Shown one piece after another: positions 5,212 to 9,731 of a DNA stretch of 9,731 nt. Location: NCBI GenBank assembly GCA_036398095.1, contig DASWHR010000036.1:1-9731 (forward strand), written 5' to 3'. Source of the stretch: DASWHR01 sp036398095 (GTDB lineage Bacteria > Actinomycetota > AC-67). The translations under genes were made by a program, and so were the position numbers. Position 1 is the stretch's first letter. The number at the start of each line of letters is the position of its first letter. The notes beneath the pieces were generated by a model, which was not told where the DNA came from, made no database searches, and saw only the letters and a program-made list of their open reading frames with translations.

Positions 5212-6341
5212 TCGGTCGCTCCCTCCAAAGGAAACGTGATCCGAAACGTCGAGCCACGGCCGTACTCGCTCGTCGCCTCGACGCGCCCACCGTGCCGCTC
5301 GGCGATGTGCTTGACGATCGACAAGCCCAAACCGGTGCCGCCTGTGGCCCGCGACCGGGCCTTGTCCACACGGTAGAACCGCTCGAAGATCCGTCCCAGC
5401 TCTTCGGTCGGGATCCCCGGCCCCTCGTCTTCGACGGCGAACGCGACTTCGTCCGCGGCGGCGTCCACGACGACGCGCACCGAACCACCGGGCGCCGAGA
5501 ACCGGACCGCGTTATCGAGCAGGTTCGCGAGTGCCGTCGCGGCCATCGCCGGGTCGGCGCGGAATTGCACAGGTGTTTCAGGCGCGGCAACCACGATCGA
5601 GATGTCTTTGGCATGCGCGATACGCTCGACGCGGCCGAGCGCGTCCGACACGACCGCGGTCGAATCGACGTCGGCGACGACCGGCGCCATGTCGCTTTCG
5701 ATCCGCGACAGATCAAGCAGGTCGACAACGAGCCGGGCGAGCCGGTCGGTCTCCTGGTGGATGTGCTCGGCGAATCGCAGTGCTGCCGGCGTGTCCTCAC
5801 GGACTGCGTGCGCAAGCTGCTCGGCGATCAGAGCCAAACCCGCGATCGGCGTCTTGAGTTCGTGGGAGACGTTGGCGACGAAATCGCGACGCACCTGCTG
5901 CGAGCGCCGCTCGTGCGTCACGTCGGCGATCAGCGCGAGCGCCCGCCCGTCGAAGGGCAGCACCCGGATCGACAGGATGCGTCGCACCGGAAAGTGCAAT
6001 TCCCGCTCTTCGGCGACCGGCTCGCCCGACTCGATTGCGCGGCGCGCGCTCTGCGGCAGATCCAGCGCGCCCAGCGCCGGCGATGAGCGTCCCGGCGCGA
6101 TCTCGAGCATGACGCGGGCCGCGCGATTCGTCAGCAGCACTTCGCCGCCGGCCTCCAGCAGCGCCACGCCTTCGTCGGTGGCGTCCAGGATGCGCTCGAG
6201 CAGCGACGCATGCTCCATGGACTCGAACAGCGTTCGGCGAAGATTCTCGTCGCTGTCGGGCCCGGCGGTGTCTCGTTCACGACGTCCGAAGATGGCCGAG
6301 GTCCACCCGGTCCGCTCGACCCGGTCGTCTTTGGCGGTCAT
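5208..6341 (-). CDS. phoR: Phosphate-sensing histidine kinase, PhoR/SenX3-like, without membrane segments
   Basis: Histidine kinase expected to phosphorylate the adjacent response regulator when phosphate is scarce. The protein has 377 residues. A charged N terminus is followed by a PAS-like region (about 45-145, LLERILDATDEGVALLEAGGEVLLTNRAA). Next come the dimerisation domain with FVANVSHELKTP (His160) and a catalytic domain with LLDNAVRFS (Asn277), DEGPGIP (about 305-311), RIFERFYRVD and GGTGLGLSIVKHIAERHGG (334-352). No stretch of 18 or more hydrophobic residues precedes the PAS region. An upstream extension is not possible because pstB ends only 4 bases before the ATG, so the protein is probably soluble. 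PhoR and SenX3 usually have one or two membrane helices. It likely reads phosphate status through PhoU and PstB. No ribosome binding site is evident, so coupling to pstB translation is likely. Confidence 0.92.
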   Translation of the reverse strand: MTAKDDRVERTGWTSAIFGRRERDTAGPDSDENLRRTLFESMEHASLLERILDATDEGVALLEAGGEVLLTNRAARVMLEIAPGRSSPALGALDLPQSARRAIESGEPVAEERELHFPVRRILSIRVLPFDGRALALIADVTHERRSQQVRRDFVANVSHELKTPIAGLALIAEQLAHAVREDTPAALRFAEHIHQETDRLARLVVDLLDLSRIESDMAPVVADVDSTAVVSDALGRVERIAHAKDISIVVAAPETPVQFRADPAMAATALANLLDNAVRFSAPGGSVRVVVDAAADEVAFAVEDEGPGIPTEELGRIFERFYRVDKARSRATGGTGLGLSIVKHIAERHGGRVEATSEYGRGSTFRITFPLEGATE

Positions 6342-6345
6342 CGGC

Positions 6346-7149
6346 TTAGCCGAACCGTCCGGTGATGTAGCCCTCGGTTCGCTCGTCGGAGGGCTTGGTG
6401 AATAGCAGATCGGTTCGGTCGAACTCGACCAGGACGCCGGTTCGTCGATCGTCGGTCTCGCTCAAGATCTCGGTCGTGAAGAAGGCGGTCATCTCGGAAA
6501 CGCGCGCCGCCTGTTGCATGTTGTGCGTCACGATGACGATCGAGTACTGATCCTTCAACTCGAACATCAGGTCTTCGATGCGCGACGTCGAGATCGGGTC
6601 GAGCGCGGAACACGGCTCGTCCATCAGGATCACGTCGGGCTCGACGGCGATCGCGCGCGCGATGCACAATCGCTGCTGCTGGCCGCCGGACAAGTCGTAG
6701 GCGTTCTTCTTCAAATCGCCCTTGACCTCTTCCCACAGGGCCGCGTCGCGCAGCGCTTGCTCGACCCGGCCGCCTACGTCGTCGGTCAAGCCGTTGACCT
6801 TCAACCCGAACGCGATGTTGTCGTAGATGGACTTGGGAAACGGGTTGGGACGCTGGAAGACCATGCCGATCCGGCGGCGCACCTCGACCGGATCCACGGC
6901 CGGATCGTAGAGGTCCTGCTGATGGTAGAGGACCTTGCCTTCAACCCGGGCGCCCGGGATCAAGTCGTTCATGCGGTTCAGCGACCGAATCAGCGTGCTC
7001 TTGCCGCAGCCGGACGGGCCGATCAGCGCGGTGATCTGCTTGGCCGGGATTTCCAGCGTGACCTCGCGAACCGCGCGGAAGTCTCCGTAGTAGACGGAAA
7101 CGTCGGCAAGGCTGAAGACGGGTTGAAGATTCGCTCGGGGCTCTGCCAC
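6346..7149 (-). CDS. pstB: Phosphate ABC transporter ATP-binding protein PstB
   Basis: ATPase that powers phosphate import through PstC and PstA. With the GTG at 7149 the protein is 267 residues, typical for PstB. It shows VYYGDFRAV, the Walker A motif GPSGCGKST (44-52), RMNDLIPGARVEG, the Q-loop in MVFQRPNPFP (Gln99), the signature LSGGQQQR (153-160), Walker B VILMDEPCSALDP (173-185) and the switch histidine in VTHNMQQAAR (His209). These are PstB-specific features. The frame stays open upstream to 7266, with another GTG at 7212, but these starts would lie at or inside the pstA end and lack family-like sequence. The 7149 start has AGGAGAGAG 9 bases upstream. It follows pstA after 70 bases with no clear element and precedes the kinase by 4 bases. 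Confidence 0.95.
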   Translation of the reverse strand: MAEPRANLQPVFSLADVSVYYGDFRAVREVTLEIPAKQITALIGPSGCGKSTLIRSLNRMNDLIPGARVEGKVLYHQQDLYDPAVDPVEVRRRIGMVFQRPNPFPKSIYDNIAFGLKVNGLTDDVGGRVEQALRDAALWEEVKGDLKKNAYDLSGGQQQRLCIARAIAVEPDVILMDEPCSALDPISTSRIEDLMFELKDQYSIVIVTHNMQQAARVSEMTAFFTTEILSETDDRRTGVLVEFDRTDLLFTKPSDERTEGYITGRFG

Positions 7150-7158
7150 CTTGTGAGG

Positions 7159-7167
7159 CTCTCTCCT
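7159..7167 (-). promoter_or_regulatory. Ribosome binding site deciding the pstB start
   Basis: On the minus strand AGGAGAGAG (7167-7159) lies 9 bases before the GTG at 7149-7147. Neither the in-frame GTG at 7212 nor the region before it has a comparable purine-rich stretch, so this site favours the shorter 267-residue PstB. Confidence 0.45.
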
Positions 7168-7219
7168 GGGTTTGGCTTGTCTCTCCCGGAGCAGGTTACC
7201 GAACTCGGTCACGGATTGA

Positions 7220-8113
7220 TCACCAGCGCCTCTCGTACTTGTTCCGCAGGAACACGGCCAGGGCATTCATCACCAGCAAGACCCCCAGCAGCATCAGGAT
7301 TCCGGCGGCCGCGACTTCTTGGAAGGCGCTCTGGGGACGCGACGTCCAGTTGAAGATCTGGATCGGCATCGCGGTGAAGCGGTCGAACGGCCCGGCCGGC
7401 ACGAAATTCACGTAGGTGAGCGCCCCCATCGTGATGAGCGGCGCGGTTTCGCCGATGGCGCGGGATAAGCCCAGGATCATCCCAGTCATGATCCCCGGGA
7501 TCGCGGACGGCAGCGTGTGGTGCCAGACGGCCTGAATGGTCGTGGCGCCGACGGCGACGGCCCCGTGCCGGATCGAATCGGGGACGGCCCGCAGCGATTC
7601 CCGCGCGGAGACGATGATCACCGGCAAGATCAAAAGAACGAGCGTCAACGCGCCGGCCAGGATGGTGCGACCCATGTGCATGAACCGCACGAAGGCCGCC
7701 AGGCCGAGCAAGCCGTAGACGATGGATGGGACGCCGGCGAGGTTGGCGATATTGACTTCGATGAAGGATGTGAACTTGTTCTTCGGCGCGAACTCCTCTA
7801 GATACACCGCGGCGCCGACGCCGAGCGGGAACGAGATCGCCGCGACGAGCCCCATCAACCACAGCGTCCCGACGAGCGCCGGCATGATTCCGGCCCGCGC
7901 CGCGAAGCGCGAATCCAGGCTGCTGATGAAATCTCCCGACAGCCGCCCGGCTCCGTCGCGGAACACGTCAACGAGCAGCACCAGCAGAGTCAGCAATCCG
8001 ACCAGCAACGCGAACAGCAGCACCGCTTGGAACATGACGGCGCGCAGCGACCGCTCGGCGCGCTTCCCGGTCGCCAAAGGCGGCATCGTCACCGGACGAT
8101 CCAGCACCGTCAT
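7220..8113 (-). CDS. pstA: Phosphate ABC transporter permease PstA
   Basis: One of the two inner-membrane channel subunits of the high-affinity phosphate importer. The protein has 297 residues, normal for PstA. A first membrane segment (about 27-50) is followed by a periplasmic loop. A second membrane segment (about 78-104) leads into VYLEEFAPKN, then FIEVNIANLAGVPSIVYGLLGLAAFV (117-142) and further hydrophobic segments at about 150-170 and 265-290. The cytoplasmic coupling loop RHGAVAVGATTIQAVW to LGLSRAIGETAPL (182-225) is the EAA motif that docks onto PstB. The ATG overlaps the pstC stop as ATGA, with GGGAG 8 bases upstream inside pstC, which fixes the start and implies coupling. The frame is open further upstream but only inside pstC. 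Confidence 0.95.
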   Translation of the reverse strand: MTVLDRPVTMPPLATGKRAERSLRAVMFQAVLLFALLVGLLTLLVLLVDVFRDGAGRLSGDFISSLDSRFAARAGIMPALVGTLWLMGLVAAISFPLGVGAAVYLEEFAPKNKFTSFIEVNIANLAGVPSIVYGLLGLAAFVRFMHMGRTILAGALTLVLLILPVIIVSARESLRAVPDSIRHGAVAVGATTIQAVWHHTLPSAIPGIMTGMILGLSRAIGETAPLITMGALTYVNFVPAGPFDRFTAMPIQIFNWTSRPQSAFQEVAAAGILMLLGVLLVMNALAVFLRNKYERRW

Positions 8114-9030
8114 TCGTACTTCTCCCGGAATCGCCTCACGATGCGGTGCGACAAGATGTTCAAGCCGAGCGTGATCAAAAACAGCGTCGTGCCGAGCGCG
8201 AAGATGGTCTTGTAGGCGATCGATCCGGCCGGGGTGTCTCCGAGCGAGACCTGAACGATGTAGGCGGTCATCGTCTGCATCGGCTCGCGAACGTCGCCGG
8301 ACAGATTCGGGATCTGCCCCGCCGCGATCGTCACGATCATGGTTTCGCCGATCGCTCGCGACAGCGCGAGGATGAACGCGGCCGCGATCCCCGACAGGGC
8401 CGCGGGAACAACCACTTTCGCGGCGACGGTTCGTCGCGTTGCGCCCATCGCGAAGGCGCCCTGCCGCAACGAGTGCGGCACGGCCCGCATCGCGTCCTCC
8501 GAGATCGACGCGACCATCGGGATGATCATGATGCCGACGGCCACGCCGGCAGCGAGCGCGTTGAAGACCTTGGTGCCGGGAACGATCGTCTGCAAGATGG
8601 TCGGTGTGATGAACGTCAACGCGAAGTACCCCAAGACCACGGTGGGAACGCCGGCCAGGATCTCCAGGATCGGCTTGACGGTCTTGCGCACGCGATCGCC
8701 GGCGAACTCCGATAGGTAGATCGCCGCTCCCAATCCGAGCGGGAAGGCGATGATCGCGCCGATGATCGTGATGACGAACGTGGCCGAGACCAGGGGAAGC
8801 ACGCCGAACCGCGCGGGCTTGAACGTCGGAGCCCACGAGGAACCCGTGAGGAACTCCTTGAACGGAACCGCGCGGAAAAACTCGATTGCCTCGAACGCGA
8901 GCGACGCGACGATGCCCAGCGTGGTCGCCAGAACCACACTCGCGCAGAAAAGGAGCGCAGCCTTGATCGCCGACTCACCGGCGCGCGATCGCTTGCGCGT
9001 CAGTGAAACTGCGTCTTCCGGAACGGCCAC
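8110..9030 (-). CDS. pstC: Phosphate ABC transporter permease PstC
   Basis: Partner channel subunit of PstA. The protein has 306 residues with the start used here. A basic N terminus (TRKRSRAGES) precedes membrane segment 1 (about 22-45). A loop with FRAVPFKEFLTGSSWAPTF, typical of PstC, leads to membrane segment 2 (about 77-105), followed by YLSEFA, ILEILAGVPTVVLGYFAL (121-138) and further segments. The EAA coupling loop GAFAMGATRRTVAAKVVVP to LALSRAIGETM (191-231) is present. The GTG at 9028-9030 is preferred because AGGAGG lies just before it. An in-frame GTG four codons upstream (9040-9042) has no ribosome binding site but cannot be excluded. The gene ends in a four-base overlap with pstA. 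Confidence 0.94.
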   Translation of the reverse strand: MAVPEDAVSLTRKRSRAGESAIKAALLFCASVVLATTLGIVASLAFEAIEFFRAVPFKEFLTGSSWAPTFKPARFGVLPLVSATFVITIIGAIIAFPLGLGAAIYLSEFAGDRVRKTVKPILEILAGVPTVVLGYFALTFITPTILQTIVPGTKVFNALAAGVAVGIMIIPMVASISEDAMRAVPHSLRQGAFAMGATRRTVAAKVVVPAALSGIAAAFILALSRAIGETMIVTIAAGQIPNLSGDVREPMQTMTAYIVQVSLGDTPAGSIAYKTIFALGTTLFLITLGLNILSHRIVRRFREKYE

Positions 9031-9033
9031 GCT

Positions 9034-9039
9034 CCTCCT
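9034..9039 (-). promoter_or_regulatory. Ribosome binding site deciding the pstC start
   Basis: AGGAGG lies 3 bases before GTG 9030-9028, a somewhat short distance. The alternative GTG at 9042-9040 directly precedes this motif and would place it inside the coding region. The motif therefore favours the shorter protein. Confidence 0.45.
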
Positions 9040-9055
9040 CACCGCGCGAATGCTA

Positions 9056-9090
9056 CCGGTCCCGCCGCCTGCCGCAACAGCCGGGGCCGG
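9056..9090 (-). other. Stem-loop between pstS and pstC
   Basis: Read on the minus strand, CCGGCCCCG (9090-9082) can pair with CGGGACCGG (9064-9056), nine base pairs with one mismatch around a 17-base loop. It begins right after the pstS stop and ends about 25 bases before the pstC start. There is no T-tract, so full termination is unlikely. A hairpin in this place commonly protects the upstream message or causes partial attenuation, which would give more PstS than channel protein. The function is inferred from position. Confidence 0.4.
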
Positions 9091-9731
9091 TTAGGCCTTG
9101 AACGCGTCCCACGCGCTCTTTTGCTCCGCCAGCATGGCATCGGGCATCTCGATATACCCGACATCGGGCACAAGCGTGTTGACGTTCTCGAGGTAATAGT
9201 CGACGAACGCCTTCACCTCTGGCTTGCCCAGCGCCTTCTTGGCCACGTAGATGAAGATCGGGCGGGAAAGCGGCTTGTAGCTGCCCGAGTTAATCGTCTC
9301 TCGCGACGGCTCGACGCAACCCGACCCCGGGTCCACGCCGGCCAGCTTGAGCTTGTCGGTGTTTTCCTCGTAGTAGGCGAACCCGAAGTAGCCGATCGCG
9401 TTCTCATCGCCGGCGATGCCTTGCACGAGCACGTTGTCGTCCTCGCTCGCGGTGTAGTCCGACCGGCTTACGCCTTCTCCGCCGTTGATCTCGTCGGTGA
9501 AGTAGTCGAACGTTCCCGAGTCCGTTCCGGGTCCATAGAGCGTGAGCGGACGGCTGGGGAAGCCGGCGCGAACCTGGCTCCAGTTCGTGACCTTTCCTTG
9601 CGCCGCCGGCTCCCAAATCTTCTTGAGCTCGTCGGTCGTCAGGCACGCCGCCCAGGTGTTCTTCGGGTTGACGAGCACCGACAGTCCATCGATCGCGACG
9701 GTCAACTCGACGTACTCGACGCCGGTCTTGC
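9091..9731 (-). CDS. pstS: Phosphate-binding protein PstS (C-terminal 213 residues)
   Basis: Extracytoplasmic phosphate receptor that delivers phosphate to PstC-PstA. Only the C-terminal part lies in the window; the signal peptide and first domain are beyond base 9731. The visible frame starts KTGVEYVELTVAIDGLSVLVNP, the usual PstS hinge region. It continues with CLTTDELKKIW, the phosphate-contacting GPGTDSGTFDYFTDEI (a Ser-Gly-Thr motif at a helix start), GDENAIGYFGFAYYEEN and a C-terminal AFVDYYLENVNTLVPDVGYIEMP. A TTG at 9705 is only an internal codon. It is the first gene of the pst operon seen here, and any PhoB-binding sites upstream of it fall outside the window. Confidence 0.95.
   Translation of the reverse strand, partial: KTGVEYVELTVAIDGLSVLVNPKNTWAACLTTDELKKIWEPAAQGKVTNWSQVRAGFPSRPLTLYGPGTDSGTFDYFTDEINGGEGVSRSDYTASEDDNVLVQGIAGDENAIGYFGFAYYEENTDKLKLAGVDPGSGCVEPSRETINSGSYKPLSRPIFIYVAKKALGKPEVKAFVDYYLENVNTLVPDVGYIEMPDAMLAEQKSAWDAFKA

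Noticed and set aside
3726..5376. Two long plus-strand open frames opposite phoU and the response regulator
   Set aside because: Both lie antisense to clear PhoU and OmpR-family genes and their translations are rich in His/Arg/Asp without domain features. They are composition artefacts.
5292..6405. Plus-strand open frames opposite the histidine kinase
   Set aside because: The kinase motifs on the minus strand are complete; the opposite translations contain no recognisable domain.
7150..7219. Possible small gene or RNA in the 70-base gap between pstA and pstB
   Set aside because: No start with a ribosome binding site other than that of pstB, no strong hairpin and no T-tract were seen.
7150..7266. 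Longer PstB starting at 7212 or 7266
   Set aside because: The extra residues are unlike PstB, would overlap the pstA end in the longest form, and lack a ribosome binding site. The 7149 start has one and gives the usual length.
3753..9731. PhoB-binding boxes within the operon
   Set aside because: No repeated 11-base PhoB-like elements were seen in the short gaps. The expected site before pstS lies outside the window.
1..9731. CRISPR array, insertion sequence, rRNA, tRNA or intrinsic terminators
   Set aside because: No regularly spaced repeats, transposase-like frames, RNA gene signatures or GC hairpins followed by T-runs were found by reading both strands.

Overview
The window comes from a high-GC bacterium. 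Base composition, dense packing, frequent GTG/TTG-type starts and short overlaps between genes all fit this, but no rRNA or other marker fixes the phylum. The phosphate response regulator resembles the RegX3/PhoB type of Gram-positive and deep-branching high-GC lineages. An uncultured or deep-branching phylum (Eremiobacterota-like, Chloroflexota-like or Actinomycetota-like) is possible, but this is an impression and was not tested.

Left end (1-1415, minus strand): the 5' part of a ferric-iron ABC permease follows a complete iron-type substrate-binding lipoprotein gene. A 19-bp near-perfect palindrome (1441-1459) lies just upstream of the lipoprotein gene and is a good candidate metal-responsive operator. 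The permease has no ATG, GTG or TTG start in the expected place. Its frame opens right after the lipoprotein's TAG stop, with a Shine-Dalgarno sequence placed for an ATC codon.

Middle (1535-3766, plus strand): a two-gene type II toxin-antitoxin module, made of a DUF433-type antitoxin with a ribbon-helix-helix-like N terminus and a DUF5615 PIN-like toxin, is preceded by an 8+8 inverted repeat that looks like its own operator. A GC-rich hairpin and selA (selenocysteine synthase) follow. No selB, selC or selD is in the window.

Right part (3753-9731, minus strand): a complete phosphate uptake and sensing operon, read from right to left, in the order pstS (3' part only), pstC, pstA, pstB, histidine kinase (PhoR-like), response regulator (PhoB/RegX3-like), phoU. 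The two-component pair sits between pstB and phoU, with the kinase first. The kinase has no membrane segments, so it probably reads phosphate status from the PstSCAB-PhoU complex inside the cell and not through its own membrane domain. Four-base overlaps (pstC/pstA, kinase/regulator) and gaps of 1-4 bases (regulator/phoU, pstB/kinase) indicate translational coupling. A hairpin between pstS and pstC may help set a higher PstS level. phoU and selA converge with overlapping 3' ends, leaving no room for a terminator.

Most of the window is well-known biology. The points most worth a second look are the soluble kinase inside the pst operon, the palindrome before the iron gene, the non-standard start signals at the permease and toxin genes, and the toxin-antitoxin operator. 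I found no evidence of a new defence system, CRISPR array, insertion sequence or RNA gene.
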